Assembly (NCBI GenBank): GCA_907165275.2
Contig: OU015652.1
Location: 945,001-1,009,000, forward strand
Length of the DNA stretch: 64,000 bases
Direction of reading: 5' to 3'
From: Zygaena filipendulae
Taxonomy: Eukaryota > Arthropoda > Insecta > Lepidoptera > Zygaenidae
The notes beneath the pieces were generated by a model. That model was not told the DNA's origin and did no database searches. It worked only from the letters and a program-made list of their open reading frames with translations. Of this stretch, positions 11,596-24,014 are shown piece after piece. A program made the translations under genes and the position numbers. Numbering within the stretch: position 1 is the first letter of the stretch; each line of letters begins with the position of its first letter.

Positions 11596-11805
11596 TCTAT
11601 ATATCATCTATCTAATATATATAAATCACGTGTCACGTTGTTTGTCCGCGATGGACGCCGAAACTACTGAACGGATTTTGACAAAATTTTGTAACCATTT
11701 ATAATATGGTCAAACTTAAAAGATAGGATAGTTTTTATCCCGGAATTCCCGCGGGAACTCCGACTCCGAAATTACCGCGGATGAAATCGCGGGGGACAGC
11801 TATAG
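11596..11805 (+). mobile_element. Helitron-like element (subfamily H)
   Basis: It starts A|TCTATATATC. It contains gtttgtccgcgatggacgcc and ggtcaaacttaaaagatagg, and ends gggacagctatag, a damaged CTAG. The orientation is opposite to 8123-8363. Confidence 0.6.
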
Positions 11806-12755
11806 TTTTTTATATATTTTTGTTAATTTTAAATGCATTACGTAGTTATTAATGCCGCACTATCTACCTTTCTTTTTACATCTCTCTCTACCGGAGGAGG
11901 TTGTCTATGAAAAATTATTTTCAGCGATATAAGTCGCCTCATTGTACGACGTACGTATCTATATGTTTTTGTGATTTATAAATATTGTGTCTTCTACAGT
12001 GTGTGTGATAAAGTATATTTGTTTGTTTTGTTTGTTTGTTTAATGTTTAATAATAGTTATATGATTATCTACCATAAAAATACATACTTAATAAGAATTT
12101 TTATAAAAACAAAGTTTAACAATAGCCATGAAATAAAAGGATAATAATAATATTTACGTTGGAGACTAAGAAATTTCGTAATAATAAAATTTACTTACCA
12201 AAATTTTATCGAAATCAGTTCTGCTATTTAAAAGGGAAAAATTAACAGACACACATTAACTTTTACAATTGACATCTTTCAGGCGATCTGCCTGCCTCTA
12301 TCATAACAAAATCTAAACCAAATATTCCACTCTGAATACAAAGGTATATAAAAAACGAAGCGAGCTTTTTTTACTGTCCAATTCAATATACAATCGGGCG
12401 GACCGCGAGCGGAGTCGAATGAAGTCATCCGTATGCATACGAGGCAATGCCGATGTGAACGTAGCGTTCCAATACAAGGCACACAGCAAATACCATGCAG
12501 CACAAGGCATGGGATGGAGCGGCGATCACCAACCACCAGGACAAAGTACCCTGAGTCACTCAGAAACACTGTAACTATACTACAACTATAAGTGACTAAA
12601 AAAAATATTGTAATCGGTCAAATTTTGAGTTTATACATGCGTTACAAACAAACGGACAAAAATTTTTTTTTTATAATATTATTAAAGTATAAACTAGTCG
12701 TTTACCCGATGGTTTCACCTGTATCAATTTTAAAAGTATTAAAAGTATAATATTA

Positions 12756-12908
12756 CTAGCTGTACCCCGCGGTTTCGTCCGCGTGAGTTTTGGGATCAGG
12801 AACTTTTGCGGACGTAGGCAGAACAACCCGCCAAAGTTTTATCACAATCGGACCAATGCGAAACGCATAGAGGACAGACATATAAACATTAATTTTTATT
12901 TATTAAGA
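12756..12908 (-). mobile_element. Helitron-like element, left partner of a head-to-head pair
   Basis: CTAG is at 12756-12759, followed by the ccgcggtttcgtccgcg hairpin. Its minus-strand 5' end (TCTTAATAAA) abuts the 5' end of the next copy at 12908/12909. Confidence 0.65.
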
Positions 12909-13114
12909 TCTAAACTAATACCTATAAAGCGGAAAGATTTGATTTTTCGTTTGTTTGTTTGTTTAGATTTAACTCAGAAACTAATGAAATGATTTCAAAA
13001 TGTTTTCATCATTAAAAGCCTACGTTATTTACGACTAACATAGGCTATATCGTATCCCGGTATTCCCACGGGAACTTGAAAATTACCGTAGGTGAAACCG
13101 CAGGGGACAACTAG
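12909..13114 (+). mobile_element. Helitron-like element, right partner of a head-to-head pair (206 bp)
   Basis: It starts A|TCTAAACTAATACCTATAA and ends accgcaggggacaaCTAG|T at 13111-13114. It has gttatttacgactaacatag in its interior and no ORF. Confidence 0.68.
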
Positions 13115-13678
13115 TTCTGTTACGACTTTGTAGTGTAGCTTCTTACTATTTTTTTTTTATTTATTTACTAGAAAAAAAACTAGTGAAAGTATAATATATT
13201 TATAACAATATGGTCATTAATTTAAAAGGCTATTTCTACGAAAAGCTATAGTAAAAAAAAAACATCCTTTACCTCTTTATAATATTAGTTTAGAACTGTA
13301 GACTATCCCGTAACACGTAATATAAGTTTTGAAAATATGAAAATAATTCCAGCTCCAACCTGAAAAAATTCCGGATTATAAAAGTTGTAGGTACCTACCT
13401 ATATTTTAAAATATGTTTTACCAAACCGCTTAAAAACCCCGTAAAATTATTACGAAAGTTTTTATTAGATACTATTAAAACTCCTTTTTGTTTCGATTTA
13501 TATCATCGTTACCAAAACTTTACTGTTTTTAACTTGGCACCTTGGCACGTTTTTTTTCTTGGAGTTAAAATAAAAACGCGCCAATGGCTTTCATTGCTCA
13601 CTCACTGACTGATTGATTCAATAATTTTGTGTACAGCACTTCAGCTGTGTTAGATGTTTGAAAAATGAAAATGTATTG

Positions 13679-13867
13679 TCACTACATTTTATAAAACAAG
13701 TCCTCTGTCTGTCTGTCTGGTTTCGCAATAAACTACTGAACAGATTTTCATGCTGTTTTCACCAATAGATACAGTGACTCAAGAGGAAAGTTCATACATA
13801 TATTTTATTCTGGAATTCCCGCGAGAACTCCAAAACTATCACGGGTAACACCACGGGGGACGTCTAG
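13679..13867 (+). mobile_element. Helitron-like element (subfamily D)
   Basis: It starts TCACTACATTTTATAAAACA and ends ccacgggggacgtCTAG|T. It carries the subfamily D block tttcaccaatagatacagtg. Confidence 0.68.
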
Positions 13868-15823
13868 TAGATTATAATAGTGTTTTCTTCACTTACCCTC
13901 AGATAAAGATTTTTTTGAACTAGAACGCACTAAAACTAAACCGCTTTACGAAAAATGGTTTTTGCACATTGTATGATAGAGATGATTCTTGCAGAGAGAA
14001 AGCGCCTTGTGATTTGCAACTACTTATATATAACTGCAATATTTTGTACAAACAGATAACGACATTATATCCAAGTGTGGCGCTGAATCGAAATCCTTCA
14101 GTAAGCACGTCATTATATAAGAAATTTTGTAGGAAATTTTTCAAAATAAACTTCTCGCGCGCCTCCCCCATCCAATATCCAATAGTCGCTTGCGAGAACG
14201 GAAATCGTCAGAAAAATTTTCGAATCGCACTGAAAAGTTTCTCGCATACATTATTATGAATACGTATTTTCAAATGTTACTCGACTGGATTTATGTGGCG
14301 TCATACAATATATATTTACGGCGACTTTTCAAAACGAGTTAACTTCAGCTTTGAGTTACAATAAATATATAGCGACATAAAAAGCTAAATCTTATTGCAT
14401 TGAATGTATTAAATGCACTTTAGCAAAGAGTTTTGAAATTATTTTGTAGAGACCAATGCATAGTTGCATAAGCATGTTATAATCAGCTTTTATAGAAATA
14501 GAAACACCAGCCAGAGATAGAAATAGTTTTATTTATTTTCCTCTCCTTCCAACCGGATCAGTGCTTGCGATTTTTAGAGTCAGGAAGTAATAATATGATG
14601 TTTGTGATTCTTTTCACGTAAGGTAACTATATCAACGTACGATAAGATCCTCGAACGAGACAGCCTCCTATATTTGCATGGCAATGCGTTCGTACACGAC
14701 GGCAATGTAAATTCGTACATTCCGGCGTGCCCCTAGTTCGACGTGACTCGTCTCATAATCGAACGACTATCTATGGGCATGTTCCGTTATTACAGATAGC
14801 ACTATAAGGAATGACGTCAATTCAGTATTCCTACTGCGAAGTCGTTCCTTTATAATAAGTTATACTGGTTACTGTTCAAAATCCAACGCAGTCCAGTGTT
14901 AGTGTCCATGTCATTGTTATGTCACGCTGTTGACCACTTATTGACGACCGATCTACGCGGTTGACCAATCATTGGTCCGAGGTTAATCACACGATCAAAC
15001 CACTGAGAGCACCTTATCTTGTAAACGCCAGTGCTTACAGTACAAAAATCGCGACGATTATGACGTCATACTGCCTACCCTAGGATACTGTCCGCTATAA
15101 TGGAACGAATTTCTCTTCACTGTTTTTTCACGTAACGTATACGTACTAACTTTGGTTTATGATTTCAATTTTGAATCTAATCGGTGTACTGGCATTTTAC
15201 GATTACCTGTAAGATAAGGATTAACGGTATCTGGTATGCTTATTTTGAATCTAATTAATGTAGGTGGTAACTCACGTCGTGATGCGAAAATGACCCGCTT
15301 TATTGTATTAATAAAAAAAAAATGACAAGTTTTTGTGTTAAAAATACAGGGTGTAAGATTAAACGAGGGAAGTATTGAAGTAGAAAAGATTCAGTATTCG
15401 ATTCTCGTTTCAAATAGTTATAAAAAAAAACTGATAATTTTTTACATAATTAATTTATACAATATAAAAAACACATTTAAATAGAGCGCGCAAGTTGGCA
15501 ACATGCTGTCGGTTAATTCCCTAAGGGTCGTTCAACGCCCCTTTATTTTACAATTAACACGCTGACTTAAGTTAAAACGTGTAAAAAGTTCTTTGTCCAA
15601 AGTTTTCTCTATGTTTTTATGTCTATTTTTTATTATATAAATATTTACGTATTTTATGCATAAAAATATTCGAGTATTTGAATAAAAATTAAAACATGTT
15701 AAAATATTTTCAGGGTTAATATAATGTATTCTAGAAATAACATAGTATCCTCTCGCATCAATTATTAATTAAAAAGCAAAAAGTATATTTTTTTTATAAC
15801 ATTGTAGTTTATCAATACTATTT

Positions 15824-16058
15824 CAGCAGGGCAATTATGTAACTTTTTTGCTACCATATTTCAGCTTCACACAGAAAAATTGCGATTTTGTGATTAATCA
15901 ATCATGTTTAGGCAGCTTCAACTTTTGAAGTATGTTTATTTTGGTCGATTGCTAGATATTGTAGGTGTCAAAACGTACATATTGTGATCGCAAAACCGCC
16001 ATGATTTTTATTGCAACCGAAAAATTATAGAAACAAAAGTTACATAATAGCCCCTCAG
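15824..16058. mobile_element. MITE X, copy 1
   Basis: It starts cagcagggcaattatgtaac. The right end reversed is ctgaggggctattatgtaac, giving inverted termini of about 25 bp. A second, inverted copy lies at 59013-59254 with the same interior landmark, the block aacttttgaagtatgtttat. CAG termini suggest hAT, but I could not read an 8-bp duplication. Confidence 0.65.
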
Positions 16059-16399
16059 ATCTAAATTGGTTGAACCGTTACGCGGTATTAAATTACGCGT
16101 CTCTAAACAGGCATAAGCAAAAAAAGTTTATCTTACATTTATATGTATTTACATCGGATCCAGACAAGGGCCAATTCCAAGGAACGACTCGAGTGGTATC
16201 CAGGCACGTGATACGTCCTAAGATGTCTAGACGCGAGGCACTTTGAGAGGTACTCTCGAGGGGACAAGTGAGCGTGGCACACTCTCGCTTCTGATGTCGG
16301 TCGAGCCTAAATAATTAATGAAAAGTGTGTTTTATTTACTATTTATGTATCTAGATGTAAAGCCTTGATGATGATTTGTTTTTAATTTTGTATGTTTAA

Positions 16400-17055
16400 C
16401 TAGCTGTGCCCCGCGGTTTGGCCCGCGTAAGTTTTAGAATTCCCGTTGAAAATAAACGTAGCCAAAGTTACTTCTTATAACATCAGCTAGTTATTAGAGA
16501 TTAGTTGGAACAAACAGAAATGGAAAAAATATTTTAATAACGATTTTTTGTCATAAGTACCGTATTTATATTTTCACAGCACACAAGCTGCACTGCACAG
16601 TACACACAGCGCACACAAGATATCATTCTAACATGACAAACAGGACCGTTCATTTTTATTTATATGTATAAACTTAGTAAGGATCAATCATAGCGATAAA
16701 CTCATCTGAACTCCTTTTATTTCTTTAACTGAATTTATAGAGTAACTAACATAAAAGTACTCAACTTTTTACTAGTGTCAGCCCGGTGACACTTCATATA
16801 AATAAACTGATTCAAGTACTTTCCCACACGCGAAGAATGTAAAAATAAAAAATGTACCGGCTCATATGTATATACTCGTACACGTGTTGTGCGTGTTTGC
16901 GTAAGTGGTTGACAGCGATCTGACAGTAACTGTCAGCTGTCAGTGAAAAACTCATTGTCTATTAGGTTTGCATCCGGCGTATGAAAATAAAAATTCTGTA
17001 GTTCCAGAGGTTATCTCTTAAAAACAAACATTCTTCTTTATAATATTAGTATAGA
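16400..17055 (-). mobile_element. Long Helitron-like element or composite
   Basis: CTAG is at 16400-16403 with the ccgcgg hairpin. The far end reads tataatattagtataga, the minus-strand start TCTATACTAATATTATA. At ~656 bp it is much longer than its relatives. The middle (about 16540-16980) includes the small hairpin ctgacagtaactgtcag and is unlike them, so it may be an acquired or inserted segment. Confidence 0.5.
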
Positions 17056-17128
17056 CATAAAAAATCTGACATATTGTGTAAAAAGAGCAAATGTGATATA
17101 GGCAGGTTGCGTAAAAGAAATATATCTT

Positions 17129-17404
17129 GACGACCCGATTGGCGCAATGGTCACCATGCCTGCCCGCTAATCAAGAGGTTCCGGGTTCGATTCCCGGTGG
17201 GCGTGGACTTTGTGTGATGAACACAGGGTTCCATTTTCCAGTCTGGGTGTTTATATATATATCTATAGTATAATATATATGTAATAATGTGTGTAGTATA
17301 TACCACGTTTGCTTGGTTTTCACGACACAAGCTTATATAGCTTAGTGTGGGATCAAGTAGATCTGTGTGTTGTGAAGTGGATTATTATTATTATTTATTA
17401 TTAT
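17129..17404 (+). mobile_element. tRNA-derived SINE-A, copy 1
   Basis: The head gacgacccgattggcgcaat carries a perfect pol III A box (tggcgcaatgg, 17140-17150) and B box (gttcgattc, 17185-17193). A tRNA-unrelated body follows, ending in a (ATT)n tail. A second copy on the other strand lies at 22274-22552. It is not a functional tRNA gene because the cloverleaf is incomplete. Confidence 0.8.
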
Positions 17405-17408
17405 CTTA

Positions 17409-17590
17409 CTAGCTGTCCCCCGCGGTTTCACCCGCGGTAATTTCGGAGTTCCCGCTGGAATTTCAGTATAAAATATAGATATAAACCTTCCTCATAAACC
17501 ACTCTGTGTATTGATGAAAACCGCATGAAAATCCGTTGCGTGGTTTTAAAGCTCTAAACATACATCGCGGGAAGCGATGAATTGTTTAAT
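17409..17590 (-). mobile_element. Helitron-like element (subfamily D)
   Basis: CTAG is at 17409-17412, directly after the SINE-A tail, with the hairpin ccgcggtttcacccgcgg intact. The 5' end is worn (cgggaagcgatgaattgttt). Confidence 0.65.
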
Positions 17591-18098
17591 AGTACTATAA
17601 TTGTAGTAAAGTATAAATGAAATAAAACTCTCAATACTTAAATTACTTCACCTAATTGACACCTATTTCTTACGTCACTATGATGAAATTCAGTTATGAT
17701 TAAATTTGACACTAAAGTAAGGTTATATAGCTAGCGGGCGCCAGCACCTAACATGCCAACGACACGCTCTCACCCTGCTCGTAGCAACGACGCTACGTCA
17801 TAGCCTACTTGAAGGTGGCTGTATAATATTCGCGAAACATGCCCGAGTGACGTGTTTCAACGGTGACGTCCGCCTCGTTACAAATTGCTAGTTTTCTACG
17901 GAGCCAAAAGTGTTATAAATCTTAAGTTGCAGAAAATATGAGCACAAACTAGAAGTACATAAATTAAGTCATTTTGCTATATTTGACTTTGATATTCAAA
18001 GGTGAAACATACGTAAAATGTTTGTTTTATGACCTATTTTAATTATTTGTGACGTAGGTACTCAATTAATTTATCTTTCTATTTATTAGATATATTTA

Positions 18099-18365
18099 AT
18101 AGCTGTGCCCTGTGGTTTTACTCGCGTGAGCTTAGGCATTCTCGCAGGAGCTCCAAAGTAGCCTCATGGACTCCTTATAACACCAGCAGTGAAAGTCCCG
18201 TCAAAATCGGTACAACCGTTTCACCCGCGTGAGTTTCGAAATTCCTGCGGGAACTCCAAACTTCTTTTAATTTTTCTCCTTACAATGACAACACACTACA
18301 AAAAAGAATTAGCAAAATTGGTCCAGCCGTATACGCCTGATGCCGTGACTAAGGGAAAAAGGGAT
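18099..18365 (-). mobile_element. Helitron-like element (subfamily C), rearranged
   Basis: It has two successive 3'-type ends (ctgtggttttactcgcgtga and gtttcacccgcgtgagtttc), suggesting one copy inserted into or recombined with another. The 5' part includes ttagcaaaattggtccagcc. Confidence 0.55.
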
Positions 18366-18461
18366 ATAATATATTACGTACGTAAGTACATTTTCACGTC
18401 GCTGCAATTGTACTTGTCACTAAATATCGTAGAATCCTTTCTAATATTAAACGAAAGTGAT

Positions 18462-18572
18462 TATGTTTGTTTGTTACGCTTTCACGTCATAATACGCTTA
18501 GAGGTACAGAGAAGGACATAGGGTACCTTTTATCCCGGAATTCTCGCGGGAACTCCAAAATTACCGTTTTTA
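18462..18572 (+). mobile_element. Helitron-like fragment
   Basis: It reads tgtttgttacgctttcacg, then gtaccttttatcccggaatt, then ctcgcgggaactcc, and stops before the terminal hairpin. Confidence 0.5.
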
Positions 18573-18984
18573 ATCTTTATATTTATACCTAAAACATAAG
18601 TATTTATTTTCTCGACGGATGTAATTTATGTAGGGCGTACGCAATTAATTTAAACTTACCGGCATAGTCAACATTTAGCAGCGTCCTAACGAGCGACGAC
18701 CGTGCGCATTAGCATCTGAATGGGTAGAGAGCGGGCTCTACCTACCCAAATCAATAACTCGTAGCCACGCGTGATGAGTATGCTACGACGCGGAGATGCT
18801 ACGAAACTCCAGAACTAAGCCGTAGAACTGCTACGAGGAAGTTATTGACGCCTGTTGGATTTTGATTTATTCACTTTGCCGATTTCAGGAAAGTTACAAC
18901 TATAGTGAATGATGTGCTCAAATGATTTCTTTTTTCTGTAAAAAATCTAAGAATTTTTAATGACTGTTTTGAGGAAATCCGAAA

Positions 18985-19219
18985 TCTATACATATAAAAT
19001 GCTTTGTCCAGAATGACTGATTCAAAGCACAGCCTTAACCGCTGATCGTAGAGACCTGAAACTTGGAGGGTGTGTTCTTTGTATGACGTAGGCAGCCGAT
19101 AAGTAAGGATTTTTGAAAATTCAACCCGTAAGGGAATGAAAAGGGGTCGCAAAGTTTGTATGGAACAATTTCGCGGGAACTTCGAAATTATCGCGGGTGA
19201 AATCGCGCGGGACAGCTAG
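18985..19219 (+). mobile_element. Helitron-like element (subfamily E)
   Basis: It starts A|TCTATACATATAAAATGC and ends gggtgaaatcgcgcgggacagCTAG|T. Subfamily landmarks are ggagggtgtgttctttgtat and gggaatgaaaaggggtcgca. Relatives are 32237-32760 and 52490-52755. Confidence 0.72.
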
Positions 19220-20579
19220 TCCTAAATAAAAATTCATCTATTGAACACATTAAACTTTGATGTTATAGGTGAAAATGTACTACTAAGTACTAGAATTTCT
19301 GGTACTAGAGTAATAATTTTTATTTAGTTTTTTTTTTATTTGTAACAATAACATAATTTTCTTTCTATATGAGACCGCAAAATACAGAACAGAATACCTA
19401 CTGTTAGATTTGTCGCATCAATAATAATTTCAACTTTATTCCGCCGGTCATAAAGTCGTTTTGTCATCGCACCGAGAGCAATATAAAGTTTCACGCGTCA
19501 CAGACCAGCTCCGACGTCATCGTTTACATCATGCACGTCGGAACTCGGCAAAACTAATTATATAGCGACTCAACGCGGCATACGTGGAGTCCGCGCGGGT
19601 TCGTGTGAGCCGGAGCGAGCGAGCACGCGGCACGTAATGAGTTCACGAGTTCCGTATTGTTTGACGAACTCATTTGTCATGGCCACTCGCGTCGGTATCG
19701 CTTTGAACGACTTTTTTAATTTGCAAATGTGAAATATGGTAGACAAAAGCTTGCCACCGCGACGGCATTGCCTGGCGAAACTTTATAGTTTTAATAGGAA
19801 AGCATGAAGTTTTGTTCTGTTGTACGCTAACACACTGGCAGTTTATAATACGGTGTGAAGTTTGATGATAACAGCTTTTAGTTAAGAATAGTTTGAGGAG
19901 CAGACGAAGTAGGTGGCTTCAGAACGCAGTGCACCCATCCCTAAGCCTGATTCGCACGAGAGCTTTTTCAACGTCCGTTAATAAAGTGTTTAAATAGTAC
20001 AAAATATGCATTCCCAATAATATGTTCACACGTCAGCGCTTTTAAAGCTTTTAAAGCGCGGTGCCTTTTTTTATTGAGCACTGTTAGATTTTCGACGTTG
20101 AACGTTGGACGTCAAATCGAATTGAGCATATGGAACTCCCAACATCGGGTTTTAACGCGACGCTTTTTAAACTCTCGTGCGAACCGATATGAATGAACTC
20201 TGTAAAACCCAAAGGTAAAACCATTTTGGTTTGTAACTGTCACGGCATTTTCTTCTCACATATAATAATATTATAGAATAGGACATCAGTGTTCTTTATT
20301 TATTTCATATTATCAGTGTTTACAAAATTAAATGTCACAGAGGATAGTACAATCGCCAATTATTTGAGATAAAAATAATCATATTAAGTACATAAAACTA
20401 ACAAAATAAATATTAAATATCAAAGAAATTAACATAAATATTAAAAAATTACAATAAATTACCCATTTCATATATTTTTTATATAGAACTCGTTTATGGA
20501 GTAATATGCCAATAAATAGGCTTTCAATCGGCGATAAAAAGTTTCGTCATTTCTTTCATTCTGTAACTTTATTCCATAA

Positions 20580-20794
20580 CTAGCTGCCCCCTACGGTTAC
20601 ACCCGCGGTAATTTTGGAGTTTCCGCGGGAATTCCGGGATAAAAACACCCTGGAACATTGTAGCATTCCATTAAAAAAAGAATTTTCAAAATTGGTTCAG
20701 TAGATCCAGAAATTACCCTCTACAACGTCACATACTCACAAATTCACAAACCCACAAAATCACAAACTTTTGCTCTTTATAATATTAGTATAGA
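20580..20794 (-). mobile_element. Helitron-like element (subfamily G)
   Basis: On the minus strand it has an A|TCTATACTAATATTATAAA start and a CTAG|T end (20580-20583). The relative at 46178-46368 shares ttttcaaaattggttcagta-like sequence. Confidence 0.7.
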
Positions 20795-20980
20795 TTAGAT
20801 TAAACTGACGGAGTGCTATTGCAATGTTTGTTATGGAGCATGATTGTAAATTATTGACGTTTTTAAATGCCACAAAAAAACTTAATTTCTTTATAGATAA
20901 GAGACGAACATAATATAAGGATTGCAGCAAGTCGCCGTCCACTTGTAATAAATAGTATCTACGTCTGCCACCTTTGGTAT

Positions 20981-21085
20981 GTTAAGTATAAGAGGTCTTT
21001 TTAGCACATTAAATAGTCCAGCAAAATACTTGAGATCAGAACCATATTCTTTGGAAGCAGGTTAAAAAACCTCTTATACTTAAAC
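20981..21085. repeat. Small foldback repeat
   Basis: The arms gttaagtataagaggtcttt (20981-21000) and aacctcttatacttaaac (about 21068-21085) pair over ~18 bp across a ~65-nt loop. Confidence 0.6.
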
Positions 21086-21675
21086 TATAAGGTACTTAAA
21101 CATAAGTACTGAAGTAACGGTCTCATATACTATTTATAACTTTTGTAGGGCTGGCGTAGAGGGTTGTTTCAGCCGCTTTCAGGCCGCTGAAACAAAGTCA
21201 CTGGTCAAGGACCAGGCTCTTTGCTTTGTGCTCTTTGAGACCGCTGCGCCCCTGCCACCCTTTGTGTTTCATAGTAGGCATGTCGGTACATATAGGTGTT
21301 CCCTGAAAAGGTTATATTATTTCTAGATAGGTAGGCAAACTGTATTGAGCAGGAGAAATAAATTGAAATATTTATAGAGTGGAGAAAAAAAAAATCAGTG
21401 GAGCGAAGGGACTTGAAATAATTATTCAAATTCAAATATTTTACAGCTCCGAAAAAACAAACACATACATTATTCATAAAACGATTCCGTTTGTTTTTTT
21501 TTAAATATGTAGCACCGTTTTCAGAGAATAAAAAGATTTTCTTTTATAAAATGTTCGCAAACAATGTTAACATGAATTATCTTTTTCACGAATTTCATTA
21601 TTGGGTTTGAAAATGTTACTCACACATATTTGACCCTTATATCCCCTAGATTACTGCTATCGATTGATGTTACAG

Positions 21676-22003
21676 AATAGGGATGTGGACTACTTTTGAA
21701 AATCAAAATTCTAATAAGTCCGTCAGTTAGAAAATAAAAAAAACAATAGACACGTATTTTTTGCTTTTTCCAATAAATTAAAATATACAGAGATAAAGCG
21801 CATTAAAGTTTAGAGTGAGGGGGTCGTGACGTCACTAACCGCTAAAACCGCCATACGAACTGTCAGAATAGTGACGTCACGCGAAATTTCAACTCAATAT
21901 ATCGCCGTTATTTTTTGATTACGTAAAAAAAGAAAAAATACGTGTCCAATATTTTTTAATAATCTACAAGACTAAAAAATAAGAATTAGTCCACATGCCC
22001 ATT
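21676..22003 (+). mobile_element. CRE-bearing foldback MITE, copy 3
   Basis: It starts aatagggatgtggactac and ends tagtccacatgcccatt. The paired TGACGTCA sites lie in cgtgacgtcacta and tagtgacgtcacg, the inverted core. It is nearly identical to copy 1. Confidence 0.75.
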
Positions 22004-22149
22004 ATAGGTACAGGTACAGCTCGATTCATTGCCAAGTCAACCAGTTTTTAAATAATTTCGAAAGAATATTTTCATAGGTCTAGTGAAATAAATTGTTCTG
22101 GCGAATGAACGAATTCTATGCGACAGCATAATTATGCTGAATGCACAGT

Positions 22150-22238
22150 GAAGGTTGACTGGTGGAGAATGTTACTGTGGCATTAAGTCCGCCTTTTGTA
22201 CTATGTTGTTCAATAAGCTTAAATAAATAAATAAATGC
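22150..22238 (+). mobile_element. LINE 3' end fragment
   Basis: It reads ctggtggagaatgttactgt, then taagtccgccttttgtac, then a (AAAT)n tail. The layout matches the 3' UTR of insect CR1/Jockey-like elements. Confidence 0.5.
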
Positions 22239-22273
22239 TGAGTCGGTGCGGTGTCCGGTTTGGCGTGGAAGCA

Positions 22274-22552
22274 AATAATAATAATATAATAATTATAATC
22301 CACTTCACAACACACAGATCTACTTGATCCCACACTAAGCTATAATCTTGTGTCGTGGAAACCAAGCAAACGTGGTATATACTACACATATTATTACATA
22401 TATTATACTATAGATATATATATAGGCACAAACCCAGACTGGAAAATGGAACCTTGTGTTTATCACACAAAGTCCACCCCCACCGGGAATCGAACCCGGA
22501 ACCTCTTGATTAGCGGGCAGACATGGTGACCATTGCGCCAATCGGGTCGTCA
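22274..22552 (-). mobile_element. tRNA-derived SINE-A, copy 2
   Basis: This is the reverse complement of 17129-17404, with both A- and B-box sequences intact at the right end and an AT-rich (ATT)n-like tail at the left. Confidence 0.8.
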
Positions 22553-22888
22553 ATACTAAACAATTCTTTCTTTTCAATTAACAAGTTTCCTGTATTTTGT
22601 ATTAAACTGTTACTAATTGTTGTGATGTCAAATGAAGGTAATGTGTAATGTCTATGTCTAATTTGAATTTGAAAAAAATAAATTTCCATAAAGGTACCTA
22701 ACTCGAATTGTAAATTTTAAATCAAATTCTTTGATTGAGTGATGAGTGTTCGAACAAACAATGGAAAGGAAAATCCAAAAGCTTCAGTAACGCCATTACA
22801 TAATGCATCATAAGGATGTTTTTACCAAAAGTAGGTTAAGTACCAGTCATAGTGACATTATTATGTAGGTACTTCAGCAGGTATGCAC

Positions 22889-22998
22889 CTCATGGTTGTC
22901 TGGAAGAGATCGCTCTGAGCGATAAGACCGCCGATTGTTACACTTTATAGTAAAATTGTTTTTGTTATTGTTTATTTTAAGTGGTGTTCAATAAAGAG

Positions 22999-23040
<42 letters not shown>
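22889..23040 (+). mobile_element. LINE 3' end fragment with (TTA)n tail
   Basis: It reads ggttgtctggaagagatcgc, then gcgataagaccgccgattg, then ggtgttcaataaagagttta, ending in about 14 TTA repeats (22999-23039). Upstream coding sequence is absent. Confidence 0.65.
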
Positions 23041-23041
<1 letters not shown>

Positions 23042-23728
23042 CAGCCTTCTGCTTAGTTTGGGACCAGGTAGCGGTATTTGACAATATCCAAGAATTATTA
23101 TTATTAAATAATATTAAAATAATTACGTAAAAGACAGTGTAAAGTTCAATTATAACATTAAAAAAACTTAGCATTCATAAGTAATGGAACTAAGTGCTGC
23201 GAGAGTTCACAAAGTGTTTCGAAGAACTTCAGAAAGCCGCACTATTCTAATTATTAATAGTGTGGTGTTGACTTTATTAAAACTATTCCAAGATTTACCA
23301 TCTCGCGTCGTTTGCCGTTAACTCGTCGTGTACCGACCGACCGCGGATTCAATCTCAACTTTAAACAGAGTCACGTTAAAACTACAAGCGTTTAGTAATT
23401 CAATAGGGAAGTTTCTCCCAACAGAAACCTCCGCCCTAACTTGTTGGCGTTCACTTGGCGTTACTTTTTTCCAATTCAAACAATATTATAGTTAACAAGA
23501 CTTTCGCTTTACGCCTCACACGGCCGTTGTTTTAAGAGGAAATAGAAACTTGGAGTGTTTTCGGATTGTTCTACAAGTATAGGCAGGTACTGTTGTGGTT
23601 TGTGAGTGAACGGATGGAAAAAAATAGTTGAAGTATTTTTAAAATGTTCGCGAAACTTTTCCTATGGGGAAAATGAGTTATTACTAAAATGTATACATAG
23701 ATATTATAGATAGGGATGACTCGCCTTC

Positions 23729-24014
23729 ACGGAGAGAAATCAATCAGACCGACGAGGTTTCGGTCGCCCTTCGTTGCCCGAAGGACATGTTGGCGACACA
23801 ATATTGGTAATCAGCAGGCACAGTATGTAACAACATTAAACATCACAGTGACCGAACTCGCACTGTGTCAATAATGTGCAAACTACGGGAGAGTATGTTG
23901 ATCAAATATGGCGCCCAACCGAACACCTGTAGCAGAAATACTGTTGACCAACCGTCGGTGGAGAACTTTTCGGTGACGAACTTTACCAAACCAGCCCCTA
24001 TTTTTCTCTCAGGG
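23729..24014. repeat. Dispersed repeat R, copy 2
   Basis: It is the partner of 4812-5072. It carries about 24 extra bases after cagcaggcac (aacattaaacatcacagtg), which break the frame open in copy 1. Confidence 0.6.

Noticed and set aside
15350..15410. acagggtgtaagattaaacg as a transposon end
   Set aside because: Suggestive of repeat termini I have seen in insects, but no partner terminus or duplication could be found.
17140..17193. tRNA gene at the SINE-A head (also 22274-22552 and 46794-46847)
   Set aside because: A and B boxes are perfect, but the acceptor stem and body do not form a complete cloverleaf, and each is followed by a SINE body and tail.
22999..23039. (TTA)n as an independent satellite or CRISPR-like array
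   Set aside because: It is a simple microsatellite tail of a LINE 3' end; there are no spacers.
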